Assembly (NCBI GenBank): GCA_032164295.1
Contig: JAJHTX010000003.1
Coordinates: 496,001-560,000 of the forward strand
Reading direction: 5' to 3'
Length of the DNA stretch: 64,000 nt
DNA from: Inonotus obliquus
Taxonomy: Eukaryota > Basidiomycota > Agaricomycetes > Hymenochaetales > Hymenochaetaceae
In this document: one piece after another, positions 1 to 10,807 of the stretch
Position numbering within the stretch: the stretch's first letter is position 1
Layout: each line of letters begins with the position of its first letter
The notes under the pieces: model-generated
Seen by the model: only the letters and a program-made list of their open reading frames with translations
Database searches by the model: none
What the model was told of the DNA's origin: nothing
Made by a program: the position numbers and the translations under genes

Positions 1-1515
1 GATACAGGCTAAGAAATCCCGTCTACTTCTCGTTCGTTCATAAGTGCGGTTGTAGGATAGGAATACGTCAATACAGTGATGGGAACAGTTTTCAAAACAT
101 TCGCCTATTCTGGTTTCTCTGAGCAAGATGTGCACTAGAACCAGAGGGCCTTCTTGAAGACCCTGCAGGGATAAACAGGCAGAACTTCGCTCTCCATTGC
201 CTGACGCGAGTGAAATATCGCCGCTGCGGTCACGCAGACACTGGTTTGAACAGTTCGGAAATAACGGATAGTGGATGTTCTGTGCTTGGTTTGAACAATT
301 GAGAAAACTTCTCGCATGGAGCACATGGAGCACGGTTCTCCAAGGTAGGGGCGGAACCAGGCCTAGAAAGCAAAAGTCAAAATCAAGTAGTAAGTAATGG
401 CACTGACAAGTGTGAGACTGTACATGTGAGTTTTACTGGACTGGTAAAGTGTGATCCTGGATCGCGTGATCGCAATCTAAACTTGAGGGCCGGCTCCCGA
501 TTCCACATGTTTCATTTTACCTTGTTCATCGACTTGACTTTGCTCGTCATACGAGTTTCCTGACAGTAATCCGCTTGGCTTTCAGGCTCGATCAGGATCA
601 ATCAGATGGCGAAAGAGATGTATTTGGGAAGCCAGGCGTTGTGTGATGCAGGGCCTGGACGATTCAAGGAGGCTCCTTCATCTCAAGAAAAAATGCCGTG
701 AAGAAGAGCAAAAATGCTGTCCATCCCCATCCATGGGAACTCGGGCTCATGCGGTCCATGATGTGGAGCATGCCTCACGCGTGGCAGCGCATCTTCCTTC
801 CTTTTTAGGTTCGAACTCTTAACCACTGACTGAAAAACTCTCACTTCCGCATCAAGTTTCGCTATTCCCGAGGAACTTCAGGAAGCTGATGGTGCGGAAC
901 GTCATCCGAGTGTCAAAGCTACCGGTGCGCTTCGGGATGCACACTATCTTTGATGATCATGGTTCCCTTGCTATTCGGGCTGAGGATGGGTAGATCCCCC
1001 GCCGTACAACCAAAGAGATAGGGCGAGTACTCGTAATTATCATCGCTTTAAGTCCACTTGTTCATCAGGTCTATCATGCTTTCACCATGTGCACCTATCT
1101 TACATGGCGAAAGTGATATAAAGAATGGCGTAGATTTTTCCAGTCATGACAGATTAAATCATCGCAGCCTTTAATGGCATACAAACTACACAAACGTTTC
1201 TCACATAAGTTCTTCCGCCCTTTTACGGTGGTTTAGTATCAAAGTGAGTGTTCTCCAAATATAGTTTGAGGGGCTCGCTTATCCTTCTTCGCCAATTTGA
1301 TGATGGAATAGTCAGCCGCTCGGGTCGGAGAGAAGTTCTCCTGAGCTACTCTGCTATGCAAGATATCTGGTTCTTCCCGCCGTTCTAATGTTTTTCCAAA
1401 CGATCCAATCGGCGGAGAAAGGAGGAAAACAATGGTGCAATCACAGTCAGCATCTCCACCATATACCCAGGATTATGTTCGTAAATGCAAGAAAGGACGC
1501 ACGAAAAGTCTCTGC
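1..1515. other. No gene recognised (left flank)
   Basis: I see no convincing gene here. Short open frames on both strands lack splice-consistent continuation or recognisable motifs. A stretch near 850-955 on the plus strand has coding-like composition but ends quickly and matches no family I recognise. The right end merges into the promoter of the repeat-protein gene at 1598. Confidence 0.4.
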
Positions 1516-1574
1516 TATAAATTCTGCTTGAATACCCCAGCGACTCCTCAGAAAGCCAGCAGAGCGCTCTACAC
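1516..1574 (+). promoter_or_regulatory. Core promoter of repeat-protein gene 1 (TATA box plus conserved start block)
   Basis: TATAAA lies at 1516-1521. A 26 bp block beginning cagaaagccagcagag lies at 1549-1574, 33 bp downstream of the TATA box and 23 bp before the ATG. The paralogous gene at 5629 has the same TATA box and a block differing at three positions, at exactly the same 33 bp spacing. The block therefore probably spans the transcription start and the 5' UTR. Confidence 0.6.
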
Positions 1575-1597
1575 ATAGTCATTCTAACTTGTCCACC

Positions 1598-2995
1598 ATG
1601 AAGTTCAACGCCATCTTTGTTGCCTCCGCTCTTGTCTTCGCGTCAACCGCGATGGCCGCCCCTGCTCAGGTTCGTGCCCTTCATGTTAAGTGTAGTTCCC
1701 GTTGTAGTTACTGACGAATGACTCGCACACAGGGTGTGGACCAGTTGACGAATGCTGGTTCGGTCGATGCGCTCACGAATGCGGGCAGCGTTGACGCATT
1801 GACTAACGCGGGTTCGGTCGACCAACTCACGAACGCCAGGTTCCGTCGAAGTGGCTCGGTTGACCAGCTTACGAATGCTGGCTCCGTTGACCGCCTCACT
1901 AACGCAGGCTCCGTTGATGCTCTGACCAACGCGGGTTCCGTTGATCAACTCACGAATGCAAAGGTTTGTCTTGGTAATACAAGCAAGGGTGTGAGACTAA
2001 TGCGTTTGGCATACTTCAGAGGTCTGGCTCTGTCGATGAGCTGACGAACTCTGGTGTTGATGCTCTCACCAATGCCGGGTCCGTTGACCAATTGACGAAT
2101 TCTGGGTCCGTTGATCGGCTCACGAATGCTGGCTCTGTCGACCAGCTAACAAATGCAAAGGTATACTCCCACCTCTCAATTAGAGATCTGAATGTGTGAC
2201 TGAATAGTTTCTCCTACCATATAGAGAAGCGACTCTGTTGATGCACTCACGAATGCGGGTTCGGTTGACCGGTTGACCAACGCCGGATCGGTTGACCAGC
2301 TGACCAACTCCGGCTCGGTCGACCAACTGACGAATGCGAAGGTTCGACGGGCCGACTCGGTTGACCAACTCACCAATGCGGGTTCAGTCGACCGACTCAC
2401 CAATGCAGGGTCGGTTGACGCACTGACGAACGCTGGTTCTGTCGACGCGTTGACAAATGCCGGATCGGTTGACCAACTGACGAATGCCAGATTCCGCCGG
2501 GCCGACTCGGTTGACGCGCTGACCAATGCCGGTTCTGTTGACGCGCTGACCAACGCCGGCTCCGTCGACGCTTTGACGAACGCTGGTTCGGTCGACCAGC
2601 TGACGAATGCGAAACTGCGCCGTGCAGATTCGGTTGATCAACTTACCAATGCGGGTTCAGTCGACCGACTCACCAATGCAGGGTCGGTTGACGCACTGAC
2701 GAACGCTGGTTCTGTCGACGCGTTGACAAATGCCGGCTCGGTTGACCAGCTGACGAATGCCAGATTCCGCCGGGCCGACTCGGTTGACCTTCTTACGAAT
2801 GCCGGTTCTGTTGACAAGCTGACCAACGCCGGCTCCGTCGACGCATTGACGAACGCCGGGTCTGTTGACCAACTGACGAATGCGAAGGCTCGACGTGCGG
2901 ACTCGGTTGACGCGCTGACCAATGCCGGTTCTGTTGACAAACTGACGAATGCTGGTTCAGTTGACCGTCTCACCAATGCCGGTCGTCGCTTCTGA
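1598..2995 (+). CDS. Secreted KEX2-processed repeat protein 1 (candidate RiPP/KEP precursor), 404 aa
   Basis: Four exons with GT..AG introns, all phase 0: 1598-1669, 1733-1963, 2020-2160, 2225-2995. Exon 1 (24 codons) is a signal peptide starting MKFNAIFVASA and ending AAPAQ. The rest is about 38 units of the 9-residue repeat [AS]GSVDxLTN, where x is Q, A, R, E, K or L. Dibasic sites (RFRR, KVRR, KLRR, KARR, or K|R formed across exon junctions 2/3 and 3/4) cut the array into nine blocks of 3-5 units. The protein ends AGRRF. Such a layout is that of fungal KEX2-processed repeat proteins: secretory entry, then kexin cleavage into near-identical peptides. There is no transmembrane segment after the signal and no catalytic domain. 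The paralogue at 5629 shares the signal exon and promoter. Start chosen by the signal peptide and the caccATG context. Peptide function is unknown; structural cell-wall peptides and modified RiPPs are both possible. Confidence 0.8.
1733..2989 (+). repeat. Coding 27 bp tandem repeat array
   Basis: The body of repeat-protein gene 1 is a degenerate 27 bp tandem repeat of about 38 units, interrupted by two introns and by short dibasic linkers. The absence of stops in the repeat also opens long antisense frames, which I take to be artefacts. Confidence 0.8.
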
Positions 2996-3273
2996 ATGAG
3001 GATCTTCTGGTGCCATGTCGGTTGTGAATAAACAAAAAAAACTTGTATATTGTTGGAATACGTTGTAGAACCATGTAGAGCAATATGTACAATTGTTGGG
3101 CTCTGTTTCAGAAGGACCTTATCCCCATGATACTCGGTCCATTGATATGCTTCATTCAATTCGAAGTTCGGAGCACTTTGCTTGAGTCCTAAGCACATCC
3201 CGGTTTATGCTTGGGAGTATTCGTTGTATTCAATCAATCGGAAAGTTTGAACTCGATGCGGAATACCGCTAAA

Positions 3274-4137
3274 CTACGCATAGATGACGGGAACTTCCAA
3301 ATCATCCTCCACATAGACGCTACGATCGAAAGGGGTGCGTAAGCGGTGTTCACTCGCCCACTGGGCAGTTCGGTCGTAATCATTGCACGTATGTAGTACA
3401 TATCCCGTGGGATTTACTTGCCTGTCTTTCGGATCCCATTGCCATACGTATGTGGAAAGGTCTTCATTGCATATGAGAGACTGACGAATAGCGTCGAGAC
3501 AGTGACAAGCGTGTGGAGGTTCGAGCCTTCGAGGAATGATCGTTCAGACTTGCGAGGTTTTTCTTTCGAAGGTAATCGGGAGAGAGTTCCATTCGTATCG
3601 TGTTCTTCCATAGACTGTTATTGGAGTTTCGTAGAAAAGAGTTTACAACAGAGCACGTACAAGGCATTGGAGTTGGTGGAAAGCAAATGTAATTTCCGCC
3701 CGATCCTGCAAGTTGATACGTCTTATTGGTCAAATTTTCCGCTACACTTCTTGGTATTTCGGAGATTCCGACTAGAGCAATGGTGAGGCTCTGTTCCATT
3801 TGCATGGCTGAAGCGAACTAACACCTATAAAGATCCTGCCAGGCCTGATCAACTTCTTCGGAAAGCTCTCGTTGGTAAATCGTGGCATCATGATCGAACC
3901 CTTCGAAGAAGCTCTGGATTCAGACGTAGGATATTACGATAAGTAATTATGGAAAACCGGAAATTGCTGAGCTTTTGCTGTAGTACAAGCCGATGAGGAC
4001 AACGTTGAGAAATGTTTGCGCAGGGAAAACGGTGAACAGGAAGTGACGACAATAGGATGGAGTTTCTCAGTTTCTCCCATTCATTCGTTGCTGTCCGATA
4101 CAAGAGGGTGAAAATCGATGTCTTCATGCTTCCCCAT
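3274..4137 (-). pseudogene. UstYa-like (DUF3328) oxidase, disrupted
   Basis: Read on the minus strand, the pieces follow the order of the UstYa/DUF3328 family. They are: a start beginning MGKHEDIDFHPL; a transmembrane stretch around FLFTVFPAQTFLNVVLIG; the segment SEEVDQAWQDLY; GISEIPRSVAENLTNKT; then HQLQC (first HxxHC motif, with second His replaced by Gln) and HACHCLDAIRQSLICNED (second motif), followed by W-D-P and HTC-N-D-Y-D to a stop at 3274-3276. In dikaritin clusters UstYa/UstYb proteins are the membrane-bound oxidases that cyclise kexin-released core peptides, so its place between the two repeat-precursor genes is telling. The pieces sit in different frames that normal introns do not reconcile: I count at least three frame breaks plus an in-frame TAA after the first motif. 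It looks decayed, although assembly error cannot be excluded. Confidence 0.65.
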
Positions 4138-4323
4138 GGTGAAATCTCAGGAGGTAACTACTGACGGGTTGAGGACGAGATATGGGTAAGAAAGGTCCAG
4201 TCCCAAGTATTAAAGCGACAGCTGAGAGCTCACCCTCCATACTGCGCATCCTAGTTATCCTGATTGCAAGTCATGAGGCCATTACAAGGCTGGACTGAGT
4301 GTCCGCAAGATTTGACTAACGAT

Positions 4324-4806
4324 AGGAACAGGTCAGCCAGACGGACTCTCCTAACGATGTCGCGGGGAACCACGCTTTCCTCGACGATATTGAGGCAAAC
4401 GAGTCTTCGAATCCCGCATCTTCTACTAACTCACTCTGGTTTCTCCAACAAGCAAGACGGTTATCCCGCGAGGAACGGATCCCTCATAAGAGCTCGTTCT
4501 CGACGGTGCGACCATGAGCTAAAGCGTGTTCGGCCGTTATCATGCCAAGAACGATTAGAAGGTGGAATCCATGAGCACTCCGTAAGTCGCGGAGAAGCTA
4601 TCATTGTTACTCCTGTGGAAGGTGCAAAGAGTAGAATTGGAGTCGAGGACGAGGTTGAGGACCGTACCTGGGTGATCGGTGTTAAAATCTGCTTTACGGG
4701 AAATTCCGAGGAATCCACCTCGCGAGTCGCTTTATGTAAACAAGATGGGTCATTCACTTGCCTTGTTGAGCGAGAGCAGACAAGGAGGACCGTTCAGGAG
4801 GTTTAG
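4324..4806 (+). other. Coding-like remnant, family unknown
   Basis: Two plus-strand stretches have protein-like composition. One (about 4329-4510) reads through SLWFLQQARRLSREERIPHK. The second runs to a stop at 4804-4806 and includes TWVIGVKICFTGN. They lie in different frames without clear splice sites. I do not recognise the family. They could be exons of a decayed gene in the repeat-peptide locus or chance open frames. Confidence 0.2.
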
Positions 4807-4989
4807 GAATGCAATTAGACATGCCTGATGGTATGGTATCTTGCCCTGGCTAAGGCTGGCGTCTGTGTCGAATGCACCATTTTGCTATCAAACTTCTCTG
4901 CTGTTTCTCCGGGGTGTAATCGAGACCAATAACTCAGATACTTAGCGGGTTGCAGGACGACCATTGCTTTAATTCCAATGTGAATACAA

Positions 4990-5440
4990 TGTTCTCTACG
5001 TCGACGTCGAGAAAAGCTTTCTTATCTTGGATGCATCGAGCAAATCACCACATTTGCTTGGTGTAGCTCGCAATAGCTTCTTGCAATTCTAGAAGGCCTC
5101 TAATGGACTGTAGACCACCGTTTGCCACAAAGATCTTCTCCATCACTTGATCTAGATGTGCCGTGTGTGCAACCGATATCAGATGAAATGTATCTCTGTC
5201 TCAACTGCGTGAAAGGGCGTGAAAGGCACTCTTATAATACCTTCAAGCATGCGTTCATGACATGATTCTTTCATGTTCTGGGTGAGCATTGGCCAACTTT
5301 TCACATTTTCCAAATTCTTTCTCAAATCCTTGACGTCTAGACATCGCCGACATGACCGGGAATGACTTGGCAGCTTCCTCCAACTGCTTCTTCCATCCGC
5401 TTACGGTCTCGCACGATCACCATTTGATCTAATTGGAAAG
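4990..5440 (-). other. Coding-like remnants on minus strand, family unknown
   Basis: Minus-strand pieces near 5430-5270 (containing KKQLEEAAKSFPVMSAMS) and 5150-5050 (containing MEKIFVANGGLQSIRGLL) read like helical protein exons. No start, splice pattern or family could be established. The remainder of 4807-5525 shows nothing I can name. Confidence 0.2.
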
Positions 5441-5525
5441 AGGAGCAGCTGGTCAAACTGAAGTTCTGTCACGAAAGAAAAAAAAGAGTAGAAAAAAGGG
5501 AGAAACTAATGAGATGTTGAAAGAC

Positions 5526-5584
5526 TATAAAGGTTGCTAGTTACATCGCAATAATCTACAGAAAGCCAACAGAGCCTTCTACAC
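5526..5584 (+). promoter_or_regulatory. Core promoter of repeat-protein gene 2
   Basis: TATAAA lies at 5526-5531 and the conserved block beginning cagaaagccaacagag at 5559-5584. The spacing matches the promoter of the paralogue at 1598. Confidence 0.6.
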
Positions 5585-5628
5585 GACCTCAGCTCCATTT
5601 CTCCAGCACACTAATCCAGCCTTACACA

Positions 5629-6464
5629 ATGAAGTTCAACTCCATCTTCGTGGCGTCGGCCATTCTCCTCGCAACAACCTCCTCTGCTGCACCGTCTAAG
5701 GTTCGTATCGAACCCAACTATATGCCCAGTCCGCATAGTCACTTAAACAGCTTCGTGATTAGAGCCTCGGTTCCGTCGACCAGCTTACGAACAACCGTCG
5801 CGGCAATTCCGTAGACCAACTGAGGAACTCGGGCTCCGTTGACCAACTCACGAATCATAAGCGTAGCGACTCCGTCGATGAACTCACGAATCATCGCAGC
5901 GGCAGCTCCGTCGACGAAGTGACGAACTATAGACGCGGCAACTCTGCTGACGGAGTGACGAACTATAAGCGCGGCAACTCCGTTGACAAACTCGCCAACA
6001 ATCAGCGTGTCGACGAAGTGACGAACTATAAGCGTGGAAACTCCGTCGATGAAGTGACGAACTATAAGCGCGGCAACTCCGCTGACGATCTCACCAATTA
6101 CAAGCGCGGCAGTTCCGTTGACGAACTGACCAACAATCAGCGTGGCAGCTCCGTCGACGAGGTGACGAACTATAAGCGTGGCAACTCTGCTGACGAACTG
6201 ACGAACTATAAGCGCGGCAGCTCCGTTGACAAACTCGCCAACAATCAGCGTGGCAGCTCTGTCGACGAAGTGACGAATTATAAACGCAGCAACTCCGCTG
6301 ATGAATTGACGAACTATAAGCGTGGCAACTCCGTCGACGAACTGACGAACCATAAGCGTGGCAGCTCCGTCGACGAACTCACGAACCATAAGCGTGGCAG
6401 CTCCGTCGACGAACTCACGAACAACAAGCGTGGCAACTCGGTCGACGGACTCACAAACTACTGA
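5629..6464 (+). CDS. Secreted KEX2-processed repeat protein 2 (candidate RiPP/KEP precursor), 257 aa
   Basis: Two exons: 5629-5700 and 5763-6464, with a 62 bp phase 0 intron ending gattag; the alternative acceptor at 5750 hits a stop. Exon 1 is a 24-codon signal peptide starting MKFNSIFVASA, paralogous to the gene at 1598 and identical in length. Exon 2 encodes about 20 units of a 12-residue repeat, consensus G[NS]SVDELTN[YHN]KR, so nearly every unit ends in a kexin KR, RR or QR site. Kexin plus carboxypeptidase trimming would release near-identical decapeptides such as GNSVDELTNY. One precursor, many KR-bounded copies and a Tyr in the core is the design of ustiloxin/phomopsin-type dikaritin precursors; an unmodified KEP is the alternative. 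A UstYa-like remnant lies 1.5 kb upstream and an MFS transporter 0.5 kb downstream in convergent orientation. Confidence 0.8.
5763..6461 (+). repeat. Coding 36 bp tandem repeat array
   Basis: Degenerate 36 bp tandem repeat of about 20 units forming the body of repeat-protein gene 2. Each unit encodes one KR-bounded peptide. The long antisense open frame (5739-6389) is a by-product of the repeat. Confidence 0.8.
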
Positions 6465-6944
6465 ACGTAGGAAATGGTCTGCGGAGGGCTGACATTAATT
6501 ATTCTGTTTCCTGTCAACTTCAGCTTTGTTAGCTATCGGGAATGATAATAAGAATGATTTTGAAAAACTTCCCACTTTCTCGTCAAACATTCAGCGTTTG
6601 TCCCGACCTAAGGAATTGATGCATCTGAATGACTTGAATAGCAGACCTTTATGTTGTCCCAAGTCCCGTCGTCCGGATGAGGCGTTCCCCACGGTCTGCT
6701 TATCGGATAACCTTGATATCAACTATACACTATAAATTATACTAGTATAAATGAGTGCGTACCTTGAATGACATGTAAGTTAATGCTGTACAGTTCTTGT
6801 GGCAGTGACGTTGATATGACGTATTCACGTTCGCGATTACGTTAGTATACGGGCAGACAAATGACAAGTTCTGCTCTGCTATTTTACATTTCATAAATTT
6901 GAGTACTTCTGCCACCGCACCCTCTAACAACCCTTGCCTACCCC

Positions 6945-8717
6945 TCAGCCAGTCTTTGCCTTCATATTCCTCCACAACGTCAAGAACAGGATCGCTCCGA
7001 CACCCAATAATGCCATCTGTACCCCGATGTACTTTTCCATTCCCACCTGTACTCCAGCACCTCCCCACACAGCACCGCTTACACGGCCACTGAAGTTACT
7101 GTATTGGATCGCGAGGCTCAGGCGACCATTCCACTTCTGATGCAGTTGTTTGCTCAGCAAGCTTATCGTCACCGTACTGGCAACGTTGAAACCAAGGGCG
7201 ACGAGGAACCAACAGACGAAAAATGACCCGAAGGTCACCTTGTCGAAGTGGATGACCAGTAGCGTGAGAAGGAGACCCAGGAAGCCTGTGAAAGCTCCGA
7301 AGGCGAGGATGAAACGGTCCGCGATCCGGCGAACAAGGAATAGGTTGAGGAAGAGGAAAGGGAAAATAGCAATACCACCAAGAGCGATGAAATTCCCAGC
7401 GGCGAATGGAGACCAGTTGAACTCGGCCTCGGTAAAGACGGCAATATTTGATTCCCAACCACTCAGCGTGAAAAAACAAGTCATAGCAAACCAACACATC
7501 GTGATGATCACACCCCACTGCCGCACCGAGATTTGCTCCGCCTCATCAATTATTGACGGAGTTTGCGAGCGCGAGACAAGTGAAGATGATGTAGCACTGG
7601 GAACGACCGTTTCTGCGACCGCAGCGTCATCGGACTTTGACTTCGACTCGAGCTCGATTGCAGGTTCCTCGCGTTGTTCTGGGTGCGCATCTGGCACGTC
7701 TTCGAAGAACATCGCAACGGCCACCCAGTAGACTGCCCAGAGAGCCGCCATAACCCACCCCGGGCTTGTCATACCGTTGAAGATTCTGTTGCCAAAACCA
7801 ACTTTATACAACAATCCTGAAGGCATATTCAGGAACGAGCAGAACCGGAGAAATGATTGCTTATTACCTCCCATAAACGGTCCAACGCTGCAACCTATTC
7901 CCTGCCCGATGACAAGCCACCCGGCCAGAGTCGTCCGCCTACGGATACCCACGATCCGACCATCCGAGCAGTAGCGTTTCTACCGATATCAAAGGCCATA
8001 CTTCATACGTTTACCGTACCATGATGGCTCCAACTGCACTTACCGAATACATGAAGTTTGCCATTGCCAAACCGATCACAGACCTTCCGATGAGGATAAG
8101 CCATAGAAAGTTGGCGTACTAGACACAACGGTTAGTCTCAAATGAGATTCAACGTGGTTCCAGGGAACGTACATAGGCCAGGCCGTACAAAATGTGCCCG
8201 ATAATGGCAAAAGCGCACGAAAAGTGAATTGGCCTACTATATTTTCCTAACGCGGGCAATAATTCTCAGAAGAACAAAATACCGCATCATAAAGAAGGAA
8301 CATACCCTGGTCATATTTCAGGAGAAAAGGCAAAGCAACACCAGCGAAAACAACTGGTATACCAAGCACAAGACCGGAAAACGTCGCGGTTCCCCCAAGA
8401 AACTCGGAGTATCTACTTGCTGATGATACAGGAAGAAACATGGTTATCTTTGAATCAAATCAAAACTGGAACCTTTATGACAACATTACATCACTCACCT
8501 GGGACATAATGTTCAACGTAATGACAATCACAAGCGACGACATCCTAGGCAGCCTCAACTCGGGATCAGGCTCGGAATTCTCGACATTGTTAACGACCGT
8601 CTGAGGATGATCGATTGTGCTGCGGCTGATCGGTAACGACGACGCTCTGTTTACGTTCGAACGTCGCTTGAAAACCTGGTTCAGCTTGGATAGCGTCGCC
8701 GTTGAATTGAGCAACAT
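6945..8717 (-). CDS. Major facilitator superfamily transporter, 514 aa
   Basis: Five minus-strand exons with consistent phases: 8717-8499, 8447-8306, 8246-8173, 8118-8044, 7979-6945. The product is 514 aa with a cytosolic N-terminus, then hydrophobic segments in a 6+6 pattern separated by an acidic, Ser-rich central loop (from about DVPDAHPEQREE to SIIDEAEQ). Motifs such as LGGTATFSGLVLGIP, LIGRSVIGLAMANF and GWESNIAVFTEAEFNWSPF resemble the MFS branch that includes SPX-MFS and MFSD8-like vacuolar/lysosomal carriers. The substrate cannot be read from sequence. The gene is convergent with repeat-protein gene 2, so it could export or store the peptides, but an unrelated vacuolar role is as likely. 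The upstream sequence in frame is open without an ATG until a stop, so 8717 is taken as start. Confidence 0.8.
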
Positions 8718-9287
8718 CGTATCTGACTCGATGTGTTCAGGTGCTCTATCGTTCTGCGTGTCTCAGACGTAAAGTTTTAGGAGGGGGATGAAAGGAACTG
8801 GGGCGAGAATGCCACGAAACGATCCCGCGGAGTTCACACCAGGGCCCTTGTCCATTGCCGAAGAAGCATATGCGTCCTGCGCAACATACCATATGGCGAC
8901 ACCGTCGGACTCAAGTCATTCCGACTTGATCAGATTACCAACTCCTCGACCACTTGACTATATGAGTGGCGGGGGCATTTACACGACGACTGTATGACAA
9001 AGCTTCCGTGTCCATCGATGTCGGGAGGAAAGAAGTGTTCGAAATAAGATTTCGCCTCGAGTGGATCTCTTGCTCGTGGGAAAATACTTTATTAGTTATG
9101 GCCCGAACTGATCCGAAATGCTGATCAGCGATCAACAAAAGTGGCTTCCAAGACTGAAGAATTATTACTTATTGAGAACCAGTCAATATCTGAAAACAAG
9201 CTTCACCGCACACGATGCAGGAGAAAGTCCAAGGACGAAAGAGGTGATACGAAGTCATGTGTACCCCTCAAGTCGGTGAACAGTAAA
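8718..9287. other. No gene recognised
   Basis: Region upstream of the MFS gene. Short open frames exist on both strands but none has supporting motifs or splicing. It probably contains the MFS promoter. Confidence 0.35.
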
Positions 9288-9440
9288 CTAAGGCGCCTCT
9301 GGTTGATGTGGACATTGTTGAAACAAGCCTTGCAAATCATTAGCTTTCTTCGTCATTTCATCCAAGGCACCGTTAACCACTTTAGTCAAAGCCTCATGGC
9401 TTTGGGGGGAACCTGAAGTGCTATCATTCGCAACATTCCG
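9288..9440 (-). CDS. Possible terminal exon of a small hypothetical protein
   Basis: A minus-strand exon preceded by an acceptor-like ..gatag encodes about 50 residues ending in a stop at 9288-9290. It includes NGALDEMTKKANDLQGLF and a Cys near the C-terminus, suggesting an amphipathic helix. The upstream exon was not identified and the family is not recognised. Confidence 0.3.
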   Translation of the reverse strand, partial: RNVANDSTSGSPQSHEALTKVVNGALDEMTKKANDLQGLFQQCPHQPEAP

Positions 9441-9970
9441 CTATCAGCAGGGATGGCACTAGAAGACTAGAGTCAAAGCACTACAAGGAGTCCCTCGGTG
9501 AACAACGACCGCGCCGAAGAGGAAAATGGTTTGACCAAGGGAGGAGAGGTAGAAATGACACATCGCTGTCAGGGCAGGCATTACTTTACATGAGCAAGCA
9601 ACAATCACAACCCAATCAAGTGATAGAGTAGTTATGCCTTGAGGAAAAGATATCAGCTGGACACGGTAAGTTCAGTGGCCATCTCACGCGAACCCAATGT
9701 GTCTATGTTCTTAGCCAGGCCGGGCATGATAGGAGTTCTTGTTACAACTCTGTCCAGCTCCGGGTAACATCTGCGAGATGCACGGGTCTAACACCTTAGG
9801 AGACCAAGCACTTCCCCAACGAAACACCTTCGTGGACCAATAAACAAGCAAGGGCATTTCGTAGATATGTGTTTTTATTGAGATAGCCATCTTGATCAGG
9901 GGAGCAATCCTTCCGCAAGTTTTGCAAGTGAATGTCAAGAGTAGCATAAAACATCTCCGAAAGCCGGTGG

Positions 9971-10807
9971 CTAAAATTCATCATCATCTGCAGCTTCGAA
10001 TTGGCTTAGCAGACTCCCACGTAATGATCCTAAGGAAACCTAGTGAGTGACAGCGTGGATGAAAGAACCGGCAACTTACGAGCTGCCTGGACATGAGATG
10101 GTCTTGACCGCTGGGCAAGAGGAGAAGACAACAAAGACGGCGAAAAAGAAGAGTTCAAAGATGTTTGGAAAGGGGATGAAGAACTGGCTGATGGATATTT
10201 GTTTGTTCTGGATGGTGTTGAAGTTGGAGACGCAAACGGGTTTGTAGAAGATGATCTTGCGAGAGAAAGCTAGATTTCAATTCAATTCAAAGCCACATGT
10301 TACCATTCACGAATGAACTCACTTTAGGCGTGAATCCCGACAGAGGTTGTGCCGACGCAGGACTATGTAATTGGACCCGCTTCACTGGAGATCCCGACGG
10401 TTCACATTGAGGAGGAGGATATCGAATGGCAACGTAAGATTGGACGATATTCACAAACAGAACCGCGTACACTGCCGCTTCTGTTGGAAGAATATAGGAG
10501 GCTTCCTCAGCAGATTCTAGAGCTTCAACAACAACGGAATGGACTGACCTATCCAGCATAAACATCGGACCAAATAGCTCATCTCGCTCCCTCCTGCAGC
10601 TACTATCCACAGGCACGTAGCGAGTGACGGCACGATGGGTGCTAGTTGAGTCACGAGAAACACGACCACCAGAGCGAAACCATTGTTCTTCAGTCGCGAG
10701 ATGGCAACACTTCTTCGTGGCTTTAGCCAGTTGATGATGGCGCCGTCCATGAGCTTCGCAGCCCCTGCGGTTAACGTTACTGCTGCTGTTGTTGCGCTGG
10801 TGGACAT
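9971..10807 (-). CDS. Small membrane protein with Ser-rich tail, possibly POM34-like nucleoporin
   Basis: Four minus-strand exons join in phase. The first starts MSTSATTAAVTLTAGAAKL at 10807 and contains a membrane segment (FALVVVFLVTQLAPIVPSLA). The second contains another segment (AAVYAVLFVNIVQSYVAI). The third is a Ser/Pro/Thr-rich stretch. The last encodes SLLSQFEAADDDEF and stops at 9971-9973. Intron ends are GT..AG, for example the join ..LAT|SVHS. Two close membrane segments followed by an SP-rich tail resembles fungal Pom34 (NPCC) nucleoporins, but that identification rests on layout only. The plus strand over 10085-10270 also has an acidic open frame, which I regard as the mirror of the Ser-rich exon. 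Confidence 0.5.

Noticed and set aside
1708..2553. Long minus-strand frames across the first repeat array
   Set aside because: They arise because the 27 bp repeat has no stops in several frames; the plus strand has the signal peptide, promoter and in-phase introns.
5739..6389. 216-codon minus-strand frame over the second repeat array
   Set aside because: Mirror of the 36 bp coding repeat; no promoter or signal sequence on that strand.
1598..6464. CRISPR array
   Set aside because: Repeats are coding, contiguous and without spacers; the genome is eukaryotic.
10085..10270. Acidic plus-strand open frame
   Set aside because: Antisense image of the Ser-rich exon of the minus-strand membrane protein, which has matching splice sites on both sides.
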